Both the position numbers and the translations under genes were made by a program. From Nitrospira sp. (GTDB lineage: Bacteria > Nitrospirota > Nitrospiria > Nitrospirales > Nitrospiraceae), in assembly GCA_005116955.1 (NCBI GenBank), contig SWDI01000005.1, forward strand, positions 572,319 to 609,912: a stretch of 37,594 nt of DNA, in the 5' to 3' direction. Of this stretch, positions 1 to 7,939 are shown in pieces (the first letter of the stretch is position 1; each line of letters opens with the position of its first letter). Below the pieces are notes generated by a model. The model was not told the DNA's origin. It made no database searches and saw only the letters and a list, made by a program, of their open reading frames with translations.

Positions 1-35
1 AGCAACGCATCCGTGTTGGTATCTGGCTTGGTCAT
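1..35 (-). CDS. Start of a gene cut by the left edge, downstream of the ZorB-like gene
   Basis: Only the first 11 codons plus two bases are in the window (reads M-T-K-P-D-T-N-T-D-A-L). The start is supported by a strong purine-rich ribosome binding site (GAGGAGGGAGGG) immediately upstream of the ATG at 35. The gene follows the ZorB-like gene on the same strand after a gap of about 230 bases in which I see no other gene. In Zorya operons a zorC, zorE or zorF-type effector follows zorB, so this could be that effector, but too little is visible to name it. Confidence 0.55.
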   Translation of the reverse strand, partial: MTKPDTNTDAL

Positions 36-265
36 CAAACCCTCCCTCCTCTCTAGAAGAAGCATGATAACCAGTTACACAGTTAATCTTACACGCCCGC
101 CCATTAGGGCCTGTCGTGTTGCACTTGGATTTAGAACTCAAGATGAGACTTCTCGCCCATCTATCATTAACAGTCGGAGACAGTCGAGAGCCGACTGGCT
201 CTGAAGTCTTACTCCACCCAAGCCAGCGCTGGCAGGAAAGAGGTCCGCCTTGTGTAGCTCACACC

Positions 266-898
266 CTACGCGGGGCGCATGTGGATTTTGAACATGACGC
301 GGCGGCTTTTTTCGCGGGCTGGTTGCCCTATCTCATTCCGTAAAAGATCCTGCCGCCCACGTCCATTCGCGGTAGCCTTTTGCAGGAAGCACTCGTAGGC
401 CCAGGGAAGCTTCTCGCGGATCACTTCCAAGCTTTTGGCCAGCACCGCAAATGAGCGTTCCTGACTGAGTCTCAGATTGCGTATATCGTCACCCAGATCA
501 TCGGTGTATCCCTCGATCACAAAGGCTTCTACTTCTTGCTCTCCAGGCTTGCAGACGAGTGAGGCATAGTGTGGCATGGTCTCGGACAAGAAGATCTCGG
601 CCGTCGGGAGCAACGTGCTTTTCCCAAACTCAAAATTAATCGCCGTGTCCGGCACCGTAATCGTATGCGTGCTTGGCATTTTGGTTTCCAGTACTGGATG
701 AGGTGGATCGATTCTCGGTGTGCTGTCCGTTGGCGTGCCACGGCTCTTGGCCGAATTGGTATTTCCATCCTCGACGCGAGTCATATAGGCCACGAGCAAG
801 AGAATGAAGATGACGGCGAGCGAGGTCATAAGATCGGCAACCCCACTCGTCACCACCGCTGAGTTGTCACGCGAGTCCTGTGTAAAGCTCGACTTCAT
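266..898 (-). CDS. ZorB-like OmpA/MotB-type membrane protein
   Basis: A 210-residue inner-membrane anchored protein. It has a short cytoplasmic N-terminus and one transmembrane helix (about residues 20-39) with an acidic residue at its start (D22 in ADLMTSL), as in MotB and ZorB stator units. A linker follows, then an OmpA-like peptidoglycan-binding domain (about 80-207) with the EGYTDD motif near 129-134 and a closing R-R-V-x-F-K-I strand. ATG 898 has a GGAGAG site about ten bases upstream. It lies 24 bases after the ZorA-like gene, so the two are probably co-transcribed. By family knowledge this half binds peptidoglycan and forms a proton channel with its partner. It could instead be a generic ExbD/MotB-like energiser; Zorya is favoured by the pairing, order and single OmpA domain. 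Confidence 0.72.
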   Translation of the reverse strand: MKSSFTQDSRDNSAVVTSGVADLMTSLAVIFILLLVAYMTRVEDGNTNSAKSRGTPTDSTPRIDPPHPVLETKMPSTHTITVPDTAINFEFGKSTLLPTAEIFLSETMPHYASLVCKPGEQEVEAFVIEGYTDDLGDDIRNLRLSQERSFAVLAKSLEVIREKLPWAYECFLQKATANGRGRQDLLRNEIGQPAREKSRRVMFKIHMRPA

Positions 899-922
899 CC
901 CTTTCGCTCTCTCCGTGCTATT

Positions 923-2134
923 TCAGGTGAGACGAGATGGTTTTCCTGAGTTGCGATCCTTATGCATCGGACGTGCAGGTTCAGTCGTTGCTGTAGTGGT
1001 GCTTCTGAGACCCTGCAGCATCGTTTCGATTTCGCCTTGAGACAGCCGCACCGGGGAGGCATGCTCCTTCATCGAACGGTTGAGGTCTTGAATAGCCTCC
1101 AGTATGGGATTCATTATGGGTCGTAGCGCCCGCTGGACCTCGTGACCGATCTCCGCTGGCAAATCATCAAACTTCATCGGTACATGCTTGGATTGCAACG
1201 CCGTGAGCGCTTCTGCGGCTGAGTTCAGTGCTGCGACGGTGGACCCGAGGCGCTGCTGCACGACCTCGACAAGCTGATGCGCGGTGTCGTTTCGGATGGG
1301 AGTGGCGATGGCCACCGGAGATCCGTTCGGCGATAGGCCCCCCTGGGAATGTTGGTCCGTAGCCCTCTGCGGAAACATTTCGTCCAGGAGGGAGATGCAC
1401 TCACGGTGTCGGTTGTCCAACCGATGCCAGAAAGAATGTTCGAGGAGGGTGAATGCATTGGCGCACGCCAAGCCAACGATGGATGTCACAAACTTACCTG
1501 ACAGGCCGTTGATCAGTCCTTGGATGCCATCGATCTCCGACCCGTTTGCATGGAGTTTGCTGAGACCGATCAAGATGGCCAGGAAGGTGAACATCAACCC
1601 CATGCCCGTCATGAAGGCGGGGAGTTGCCGATAAAATCGGACGTTGAGATGGGCGGCGCAGAGAGATTCGAACGAGAAAAACTCACTTGCGGAACGCTGA
1701 CTATGGACGGTCGGCTCAAGAAACCAGGCGGACTGCTCTACCGCGAGGGTCTTGCGGTATGAAAACCAGTCTCTGGCAAAATCCTGTTCCGACCGTACCG
1801 CGCGATCCAATGTGTGCAGATCGTCAAGATCGTGTCGCGTTTCTGACGACACATCAATACGCGCTCGTTTTTTTTCCAAAGCCGGAATAACCAACCAATC
1901 TTTGGACACCTGTTGCCGTGCCAGCACCAGAGGTGCGACAGACGAGTGAAAGCGCCCAAGCGTCCCTTGGATTTGTAACAAACCCCTGAGGAGCACAGCG
2001 CTATGCCAGAGACACAGGGTCAAGATCCCCGCAGCACCAATCCAGCTAAGCGCGGGACTCTGGAGCCCACCAACAACCGTGACATCGCGAGTGAGCCATT
2101 CCCAAAGAGCGGTGATCGAATCCACCTCATTCAT
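923..2134 (-). CDS. ZorA-like MotA/TolQ/ExbB proton-channel protein
   Basis: A 403-residue membrane protein with three hydrophobic segments (about 30-50, 172-192 and 213-233). The last two carry the MotA/TolQ/ExbB signature: a G-x-G-L-x-F-T-F helix, then a G-K-F-V-T-S-I-V-G-L helix. Residues 52-170 form a cytoplasmic helical insert and 260-403 a charged helical tail. ATG 2134 is preceded by GTGAGG at good spacing. In Zorya defence ZorA and ZorB form an ion-driven membrane motor that signals through ZorA's cytoplasmic tail; this tail is shorter than in the best-known ZorA proteins. The first gene of a minus-strand operon ending at the left edge. The exact Zorya type cannot be read without the missing effector. 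Confidence 0.72.
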   Translation of the reverse strand: MNEVDSITALWEWLTRDVTVVGGLQSPALSWIGAAGILTLCLWHSAVLLRGLLQIQGTLGRFHSSVAPLVLARQQVSKDWLVIPALEKKRARIDVSSETRHDLDDLHTLDRAVRSEQDFARDWFSYRKTLAVEQSAWFLEPTVHSQRSASEFFSFESLCAAHLNVRFYRQLPAFMTGMGLMFTFLAILIGLSKLHANGSEIDGIQGLINGLSGKFVTSIVGLACANAFTLLEHSFWHRLDNRHRECISLLDEMFPQRATDQHSQGGLSPNGSPVAIATPIRNDTAHQLVEVVQQRLGSTVAALNSAAEALTALQSKHVPMKFDDLPAEIGHEVQRALRPIMNPILEAIQDLNRSMKEHASPVRLSQGEIETMLQGLRSTTTATTEPARPMHKDRNSGKPSRLT

Positions 2135-2413
2135 CAGGCAAACCTCACTGGAGCCCTACACACCATTCTCAATAAGAGCAAAACTCGATTGTCACCCTCA
2201 ACTTCTGTGCCAGAGAGAAATGCGAGAAATGGCCGCGTATCCTTGCACGGTTGGAATAGCGCCATAACAGGAGGGAAGTTTTTGCCGAGAGGGCGGCAAG
2301 TTCTATCGGGCTCACGGAGGCACAGTTGCCGTAACAAAACTCTTCGTTGCTTTTGAGGCGTGGGAACTTGGTGTATGCTCACCCTTCGTTGACAACTAGA
2401 AAGAGGAAACGCT

Positions 2414-2611
2414 ATGCACTTTGTCCGAATCGGCAACCATGCGTTCAACCTGGATCTGATCTCTCACTGTGAGGTGCAGATTTGGCATGATACAGTCTCG
2501 ATCAAGATCTATATGACAGGGACCGCCAATAATACTCCGGTGGTCTTGAACGAAGAGGACGCTAAGCAGTTCTGGAAATACATCGAGTATATCGCAGAGA
2601 AGCCGGTCTAA
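2414..2611 (+). CDS. Small conserved-looking hypothetical protein
   Basis: A 65-residue acidic soluble protein of no family I recognise. It has a good ribosome binding site (AGAGGAAA, seven to eight bases before ATG 2414) and coding-like composition, and its predicted pattern is beta-rich N-terminus followed by a helix ending in K-Y-I-E-Y-I. It stands alone, divergent from the ZorA-like gene. The 2135-2413 gap between them holds a short TTGCC/GGCAA hairpin near 2282-2299 and no convincing promoter. The product may be cytoplasmic because no signal peptide or membrane segment is present. Confidence 0.6.
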   Translation: MHFVRIGNHAFNLDLISHCEVQIWHDTVSIKIYMTGTANNTPVVLNEEDAKQFWKYIEYIAEKPV

Positions 2612-2767
2612 TTCGGTCAGTGTTCCACGGCTCTTCCCTTTCACCCCCGCTGAACCGTTCAAGCGCAAGTTATTGTTCGGTCGATTGGGAGAGGTTGTTC
2701 GTGTTATGGTTTGGTGTTGTGTCGGCGATGTGCCCGTGGACAAACCTGCTGGATGGGGGCGATTCAG

Positions 2768-3109
2768 ATGGGTCGAAGGATAGTGCTCGGTCGACTTGGC
2801 GGTATTCTATGTGTCCTGCTCTTAGTCGCAGGATGCGCAAGCGAATTCTCCGTTCTCAGCGCATCGGGTGATCCGCTCTTGATTTCGCGTCGCGGTTATT
2901 CACCTGGTGAATGCACTGAGAAGGTAAAAGACGACGCCGCTCGCATGGGTGTCACATTGCGATATATTCACATCCGTGGCAACGCCGTTGGCCGTTCATT
3001 ACTATGGCCCTTCGAAGCGGGATATGCCTGTGAAGCTGGAATCGGCCCAGAGCAGGGCCCAATCGGCACTTATCCGAGCAATCTCAGGACCCTTTCCCGG
3101 GGATCGTGA
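2768..3109 (+). CDS. Small predicted lipoprotein
   Basis: A 113-residue protein whose N-terminus (M-G-R-R then a hydrophobic stretch ending L-V-A-G-C) is a classic lipoprotein signal with Cys as the first mature residue, so it should be lipid-anchored in the cell envelope. ATG 2768 is chosen because it places the basic and hydrophobic parts correctly and has GGGGG just upstream; an ATG at 2753 or an in-frame start at 2711 would only add a non-signal extension. The mature part has two further Cys residues and no recognised domain. The region towards the C-terminus is Gly/Pro-rich and looks flexible. Confidence 0.6.
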   Translation: MGRRIVLGRLGGILCVLLLVAGCASEFSVLSASGDPLLISRRGYSPGECTEKVKDDAARMGVTLRYIHIRGNAVGRSLLWPFEAGYACEAGIGPEQGPIGTYPSNLRTLSRGS

Positions 3110-3550
3110 TTCAATCTTTCGAGCATGGTCCTACTGTTCTCTTTTGCCTAAGAGTGATGTAACGTATTCGGAGTGCCCAGACTACTAGTGGGTCTTGGCC
3201 AGAACAAATTCCACCGGTCTCCCAAGTTCTCGCTGGCGAGTGTCTCATTGGCCAACCAGCCTACCGCAATTCTGTCCCGCGTAAACCGCCAAAGAGCTAT
3301 ACCTGCAGGCGATATTATTTTCTCCTAGTCGAAGCATCTTTCTCATGGTATTCCGCCCTCTATTTCCTTCGTACGGATCGCACATCCAAGATACCGACCA
3401 GACCGTTGCGGTGCAGACACTCTGACGAGGGCTCGAGCATGTCAGCACTTCCTGGATTTGCTTGTTGATTCAGTCTCTTAAGCTATACTTAGTACGTGCG
3501 TGAAGCAGTGGTTGGGAGGAGGTTAGGAAAAAGCTCAGGCCTGGAGCGCG
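3110..3550. other. Non-coding stretch before the diguanylate cyclase gene
   Basis: About 440 bases with no gene I can support. Short open frames here lack ribosome binding sites and known domains. The only structured sign is a weak promoter candidate for the next gene near its end, at 3462-3489. No tRNA or repeat was seen. Confidence 0.5.
3462..3489 (+). promoter_or_regulatory. Weak sigma-70-like promoter candidate
   Basis: TTGTTG (3462-3467) and TATACT (3484-3489) are separated by 16 bases, about 60 bases before the REC-GGDEF gene. The -10 is good and the -35 is poor, so this is only a candidate. Confidence 0.3.
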
Positions 3551-4474
3551 ATGATCAAGATCCTATTAGTCGAAGACAACGACGTTGATGCACGCCTGAC
3601 TCAAGATATTCTGGCGGAATGGGGCACAGAAGAATTCGAGATCACCCATGTGACCCGCCTGAGCGACGCTGTCACCCGCCTAGCTCGCATACGTTTTGAC
3701 GCAGTCCTTCTCGACCTCTCACTCCCGGACGGTTATGGGCTCTCAACCGTGCGTCAAATGCAAGCCGCGAATCCAACGATTGCCATCATTGTGCTCAGTG
3801 GGCTCAACGATCAAACGCTCGCGCTACAGGCACTCCAGAATGGAGCACAGGATTACCTCGTCAAGGGACAAGGGCCGTCGGAGCTTTTGGCTCGCTCAAT
3901 TCGCTATGCCATCGAACGAAAACGGGCCGAAGAGCGGCTGACCTACCTGGCCCAATATGATCAGCTGACGGGCCTTGTGAACCGCACGTTGTTTCGTGAT
4001 CGCCTGATCCAAGCCATGGCCCGCAGCAAACGGCTCCAACAGCCTCTCGGCCTCATGCTGCTCGATCTTGATCACTTCAAGCCGGTGAACGATACCATGG
4101 GTCACAGTGTCGGTGATCAGCTTTTGAAGGCCGTCGCTGAACGACTGCAAGAGTGTGTCCGCGAAGTAGACTCAGTCGCCCGTATGGGAGGAGATGAATT
4201 TACCATCATCCTGGAAGGCCTGACGTGCGAAGAGGATATCACGTTGGTCGCCCAGCGAATCACCAAGCGATTGGCGGAACCATTCCACCTTGGGGAGCAC
4301 CGAGCGTTAATTGGCGTCAGTATCGGGATTACCATCTACCCAACCGATGATCACGAAGTTGATGAGCTCTTGAAGCATGCCGACGCCGCAATGTATCGAG
4401 CCAAACAACAAGGGGGAAGTTCTTTTCAATTTCACATTCCTGATGCTTCGTCTTCCTCTACCTGCTTAAGTTAA
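3551..4474 (+). CDS. Response regulator with GGDEF diguanylate cyclase output
   Basis: A 307-residue cytoplasmic two-component output protein. Residues 1-120 form a REC receiver domain: acidic pocket E8-D9, phospho-acceptor D55 in L-L-D-L-S-L-P-D, and K105. Residues about 135-295 form a GGDEF domain with an intact active-site loop (GGDEF at 213-217), the D-x-D-x-F-K-x-x-N-D motif near 172-181, and an inhibitory RxxD site (R204-D207) five residues before GGDEF. It should therefore make cyclic di-GMP from two GTP, be switched by phosphorylation and be subject to product inhibition. No sensor kinase gene is adjacent. The ATG at 3551 gives a complete receiver domain at the N-terminus. Confidence 0.93.
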   Translation: MIKILLVEDNDVDARLTQDILAEWGTEEFEITHVTRLSDAVTRLARIRFDAVLLDLSLPDGYGLSTVRQMQAANPTIAIIVLSGLNDQTLALQALQNGAQDYLVKGQGPSELLARSIRYAIERKRAEERLTYLAQYDQLTGLVNRTLFRDRLIQAMARSKRLQQPLGLMLLDLDHFKPVNDTMGHSVGDQLLKAVAERLQECVREVDSVARMGGDEFTIILEGLTCEEDITLVAQRITKRLAEPFHLGEHRALIGVSIGITIYPTDDHEVDELLKHADAAMYRAKQQGGSSFQFHIPDASSSSTCLS

Positions 4475-4507
4475 CGATCATCTATCTTCGGCAACTCCTG
4501 ATTGCTC

Positions 4508-5299
4508 TTATCGACCAATCTGAGCAAGCGGTTGATCAGAGATTGAATACACACCGATTCCATTTGGTTCGAGTCGATTCATCGTCGGAAGCACTGATGA
4601 AGCAGGGTTGGGATGGGAATCGGGTGTCAGGAGGATGCCCCAGTGCTGATTGTTCCGACACACATTATCCACAATCAGCCCTTCGGCGTGCTGGAACATG
4701 AGTATGCCACTCAGCATGTTGTCTTCACACAGATTCCGCACCAGTTCCGGACGGCTGCCCGGATCTCGGACCGCGATACCAAAATGGTGATTCTCGACAC
4801 AGCGATTATCCGCCACTCGCGGTTGGGCGCCGGCAAACACGAAAATGCCCGACTCCCGATTGCGGCACACTTCGTTGTCGGTGAAGGCGACCCGACATTC
4901 GGGTCCATACAACACCACGCCCGATAAAATCCCTTCCATTGCTCGGCACTGCGTGATGATGCATGTGGAATTGAGTATGTTGAGCGCTGAATGCTGGTCA
5001 CTGCCGACATAGCGGAACGTGATGCCGGTAATCCACCCTTCCGGTACCTCTTGAAGATACAACGGCCCGCTGCGGCGGCAGAAGATTTGGACGCTATCTC
5101 GTCCGGCACCGACAAGCCGTATCGGCCGTTGGGTAACGACTATCTTATCCTCATAAATCCCGGGACGGACATAGACCTGATCCGATTCAGCGGCATCCTT
5201 CAGCGCGGCGCTTGGAGTGGGATAACAGTGCTGATCGGTCGGATCGACAATCAAGGTTCGTCCGCCCAGGGGGTTGGTCGGAATGGACTCTTCACTCAC
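4508..5299 (-). CDS. Right-handed parallel beta-helix repeat protein
   Basis: A 263-residue protein built of short beta-helix coils: repeated patterns such as N-x-C-x-x-N, S-G-I-x-x-F and F-G-I-A-V-R from about residue 60 to 235. This is the pectin-lyase fold, NosD/PbH1 type. The N-terminal part (D-P-x-D near 19-22 and R-P-G-I-Y-E-D near 45-51) resembles the opening strand of carbohydrate-binding NosD-like helices. There is no signal peptide, so the product may be cytoplasmic, and no catalytic residues can be named. The start is a GTG at 5299 with an ideal GAGGAG site six bases upstream. It converges on the diguanylate cyclase gene. Confidence 0.8.
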   Translation of the reverse strand: MSEESIPTNPLGGRTLIVDPTDQHCYPTPSAALKDAAESDQVYVRPGIYEDKIVVTQRPIRLVGAGRDSVQIFCRRSGPLYLQEVPEGWITGITFRYVGSDQHSALNILNSTCIITQCRAMEGILSGVVLYGPECRVAFTDNEVCRNRESGIFVFAGAQPRVADNRCVENHHFGIAVRDPGSRPELVRNLCEDNMLSGILMFQHAEGLIVDNVCRNNQHWGILLTPDSHPNPASSVLPTMNRLEPNGIGVYSISDQPLAQIGR

Positions 5300-5397
5300 A
5301 ATGTTCTCCTCGGAAAGGTTGGTCGCGTTCTTACGGCCTTGACGGGATATGGAGACCCTTTGAATACTGAATGAGACTAGTCAGGAACTTGAACCAC

Positions 5398-5471
5398 ATT
5401 GTACAAAACTGTGTCTTCATTAACACGCCCCTGGGAAACCCTCAAGCCGATTGGCTTCTGCGATTGTACAA
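5398..5471 (+). promoter_or_regulatory. Pair of identical ATTGTACAA palindromic sites upstream of a sigma-54 promoter
   Basis: ATTGTACAA occurs at 5398-5406 and again at 5463-5471; each contains the palindrome TTGTACAA. Their spacing is 65 bases, about six helical turns, and they sit roughly 140 and 75 bases before the transcription start expected from the -24/-12 element at 5517-5533. That layout is typical for paired activator sites of sigma-54 promoters. The binding protein is unknown. Confidence 0.4.
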
Positions 5472-5516
5472 GATCCTGTTTTTTTAAACGTTTCGCATTC
5501 GTAAATGGCAGAAGCC

Positions 5517-5533
5517 CTGGCATACTGATTGCG
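5517..5533 (+). promoter_or_regulatory. Sigma-54 (-24/-12) promoter of the TPR gene
   Basis: The sequence CTGGCATACTGATTGCG matches the RpoN consensus: TGGCA, then TTGC, with exactly ten bases between the invariant GG (5519-5520) and GC (5531-5532). Transcription would begin near 5544, leaving a leader of about 34 bases before ATG 5578, which has its own GGAGG site. This also argues against the upstream in-frame GTG at 5533, which lies inside the promoter. Confidence 0.7.
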
Positions 5534-5577
5534 TGTCTAAGCCTCTCGACTGCCGTTTGAACAGATGGAGGCCTGTT

Positions 5578-6069
5578 ATGGTCCAGAAATGTCTCGGAAT
5601 TCTCATCCTCCTATTCATGTTCTTCTCGGTGGACCAGTCCCTAGCTGTTCCTACTCAACGGCAGGATACGACCCGCCGATTATATGATCGCGTCATGGAT
5701 GAATTTAAGCACCGCGACTACAAAGCAGCCATGGCGGGTTTCCAACTCTTCATCGAACTGCATAGCGAATCCGCCTTAGCCGCCAATGCGCAATATTGGA
5801 TCGGGGAATGTCAATATCGGATGGGACGATATCGAGATGCGCTCAAGTCGTTCAATGAGGTCGTGTCTAATTACCCACTCAGCCCTAAATTGGCAGCTTC
5901 CACGCTGAAGCTCGGCCAGACGTACAGCAAACTAGGAGATCATGAGACGGCACGACTGATGTTTGACCGAGTGGTGGGCCAATACCCGGATAGCTCTGAA
6001 GCAGAACTCGCTCGCAAGGCCATCGAGGCAACGGCACCCGCCGAAGACTCGACGAATCAATCGCCGTAG
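5578..6069 (+). CDS. Exported TPR protein, YbgF/CpoB C-terminal type
   Basis: A 163-residue protein with an N-terminal signal peptide (M-V-Q-K, hydrophobic core, cleavage likely near S-L-A) and tandem tetratricopeptide repeats from about residue 35 to 150 (patterns such as Y-D-R-V-M-D-E-F, A-Q-Y-W-I-G-E-C and L-K-L-G-Q-T-Y-S-K-L-G). The repeats match the C-terminal half of the periplasmic Tol-Pal accessory protein YbgF/CpoB, but the N-terminal coiled-coil is absent and no tol or pal gene is nearby. A scaffolding role in the periplasm is likely. ATG 5578 is selected by its GGAGG site and by the sigma-54 promoter just upstream, which suggests activator-dependent expression. Confidence 0.82.
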   Translation: MVQKCLGILILLFMFFSVDQSLAVPTQRQDTTRRLYDRVMDEFKHRDYKAAMAGFQLFIELHSESALAANAQYWIGECQYRMGRYRDALKSFNEVVSNYPLSPKLAASTLKLGQTYSKLGDHETARLMFDRVVGQYPDSSEAELARKAIEATAPAEDSTNQSP

Positions 6070-6098
6070 GCATCGTCGTGTTCGATTGATGCGACTCG

Positions 6099-6605
6099 TC
6101 ACTCCTCCGCAGTGATCCCCAATCGAGTGGTCAGATCAGGCAGCGTGTGGCTTTTCTTTGGCTGCAACGTTGTCAGCCTGATCCCCGCTGCGTTCAGCAC
6201 CGACTCGATGACGTGCTGGCGTTCGGCCTGATGCAGTGGTGAAGATTCACGCTCGATCTGGACGACATGTTCGACGCGACATGACCCAGGATGGACCAAG
6301 ACAAAATCGACTCGTTTCAGTGCAATCTCTCGCAGAAGATCGGAACGCACTGTTCCCTCCGCTTCGACCTCGACGAAGGACCAGAGCGGCACCTGACTAA
6401 AGACAAGGTAGCGCTCTTGGACAGCCATTTGCAGGAGGCTATACAACGCGATTTCTTCTTCCTCGAGTAATCGGGTAGGCCCGATGGTAACGCCGGAAGG
6501 AATGGCAAATGGCGTTGTCCGCTTCTTCTTCCGTCGTGTCTTCCTCAGATAACGCCAAAGCATGATGATCCCCATAATGACCGTACCAACCAGAAGAAGT
6601 CTCAT
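6099..6605 (-). CDS. Membrane-anchored DUF2726 protein
   Basis: A 168-residue protein: an N-terminal transmembrane helix (about 2-18), a basic stretch (R-K-T-R-R-K-K-K-R), then a DUF2726-type domain (about 45-150) with the typical F-S-Q-V-P-L-W start and K-R-V-D-F-V-L-V core. DUF2726 is related to nuclease-like folds, but its function here is unknown. The start ATG overlaps the anmK stop by four bases (6602-6605), so the two are translationally coupled. It converges on the TPR gene. Confidence 0.8.
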   Translation of the reverse strand: MRLLLVGTVIMGIIMLWRYLRKTRRKKKRTTPFAIPSGVTIGPTRLLEEEEIALYSLLQMAVQERYLVFSQVPLWSFVEVEAEGTVRSDLLREIALKRVDFVLVHPGSCRVEHVVQIERESSPLHQAERQHVIESVLNAAGIRLTTLQPKKSHTLPDLTTRLGITAEE

Positions 6606-7801
6606 TTCTTTTTGCTTCCGCCTTTGCGTGACCGTAACTGCTCATACCACTGTGGGCCGCTTGGGACGATGCACCCTAATATCCTTGGGGATGTTGCTCC
6701 CGTAACCGAGGGAACGTTTCCGCACTGTTCCATAACGGTCTGATACGCGAGGACGGCAAACGCCACCGATTCCAGCGCTTTACTGTCCCAGCCATGAGCC
6801 TCAAAGGATGTGACTGGCACTGGAGCAAAGATATCCGTTAAATGTCCCATGATCGCCCGGTTCCGGACACCGCCCCCTCCCACAATCACGTCATCGATTC
6901 CCCCCTTGATCCACCGTCTGGCCGTCCCGACCGCTTCAGCAGTCCAACGGCTACAGGTGGCCAGAAGATCTTCAACCGATAACCGGCGTGTGTGTTGCCA
7001 ATTGAGCAATTCGTCCAGCATCTTTGTGCCGAACGCTTCGCGACCGGTCGATTTTGGCGGCGCCTGAGACAGATAGGGATGAGCGAGAAGTTTGGCTAAT
7101 AGTCTCGTATCGACCTGGCCTTTTGCCGCCAATCGCCCCTCACGGTCCATCGAGGCCCGGCCATTCGTGATGCGAGACATGAGCCCATCGAGCACCATAT
7201 TTGCCGGGCCCGTATCAAATGCGGCGAGTTCCGCAGAGCCTGAGCCCTTGGGAAGATAGGTCACGTTGCTGATGCCGCCAAGATTCACGATCAGCCGCGC
7301 GCGGCGCGGATGCCGAAACAGCAGCGCGTGGACCCCCGGGGTCAGCGGTGCGCCCTGTCCGCCGGCCGCGATATCGCGTGGCCGAAAATTGGCCACCGTG
7401 GTAATCCCCGTGCGTTCGGCAATGACGGCTGGCTCAGCGATTTGCAGTGTCGACCGTATGGCGCCGACACCGGTATCTTTGATGCCATGCGGCAGGTGAT
7501 GCACGGTTTGGCCGTGAGATCCGATGAGATCGACGTCCTCTGGCGACAGTTGAGCTGACCGAATGGCTCCTAAGGCAGCGTCGGCGAACCATTCACCTAA
7601 GAGCGCATTCAGGTGGCAAATATCCGTCACCGTTCCCGACACCGATGCAGAGAGAATGCGCTGCTGCAGCGAACGCGGATAGGAAAGTGAATGAAACGCA
7701 ATCATCTCGACTCTGAGACCGGCTTTCTTGCGGACAATGGTCACCAGCGCCGCATCGACTCCATCGGCTGAAGTTCCTGACATCAATCCGACAACGTTCA
7801 T
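6602..7801 (-). CDS. anmK: Anhydro-N-acetylmuramic acid kinase
   Basis: A 399-residue cytosolic sugar kinase of the usual family length. The start M-N-V-V-G-L-M-S-G-T-S-A-D-G-V-D is the AnmK N-terminal phosphate-binding motif. G-S-H-G-Q-T-V near 94-100, N-L-G-G-I-S-N near 173-179, F-D-T-G-P-A-N and a late G-G-G-V-R-N-R are all present. AnmK opens the 1,6-anhydro ring of anhydroMurNAc and phosphorylates it, feeding murein recycling. It is followed by a translationally coupled DUF2726 gene; no other recycling gene (such as murQ) is visible in the window. Confidence 0.95.
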   Translation of the reverse strand: MNVVGLMSGTSADGVDAALVTIVRKKAGLRVEMIAFHSLSYPRSLQQRILSASVSGTVTDICHLNALLGEWFADAALGAIRSAQLSPEDVDLIGSHGQTVHHLPHGIKDTGVGAIRSTLQIAEPAVIAERTGITTVANFRPRDIAAGGQGAPLTPGVHALLFRHPRRARLIVNLGGISNVTYLPKGSGSAELAAFDTGPANMVLDGLMSRITNGRASMDREGRLAAKGQVDTRLLAKLLAHPYLSQAPPKSTGREAFGTKMLDELLNWQHTRRLSVEDLLATCSRWTAEAVGTARRWIKGGIDDVIVGGGGVRNRAIMGHLTDIFAPVPVTSFEAHGWDSKALESVAFAVLAYQTVMEQCGNVPSVTGATSPRILGCIVPSGPQWYEQLRSRKGGSKKK

Positions 7802-7939
7802 CTCCGGTATCCTTTCACGATCGCCTGAATGCTGAGCGGCTCATGAGCGTGCTACGCTAATCGAACTTTCGTGTAGGGTCAAGGAGGCGAATGGACAGGG
7901 CCTAACAGGATATAGCGTCGTTGACACCATCATACGCGG

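Noticed and set aside
5533-5577. Extended GTG start for the TPR gene
   Set aside because: The GTG lies at the end of the sigma-54 promoter and ahead of the expected transcription start; ATG 5578 has a GGAGG site and starts the signal peptide.
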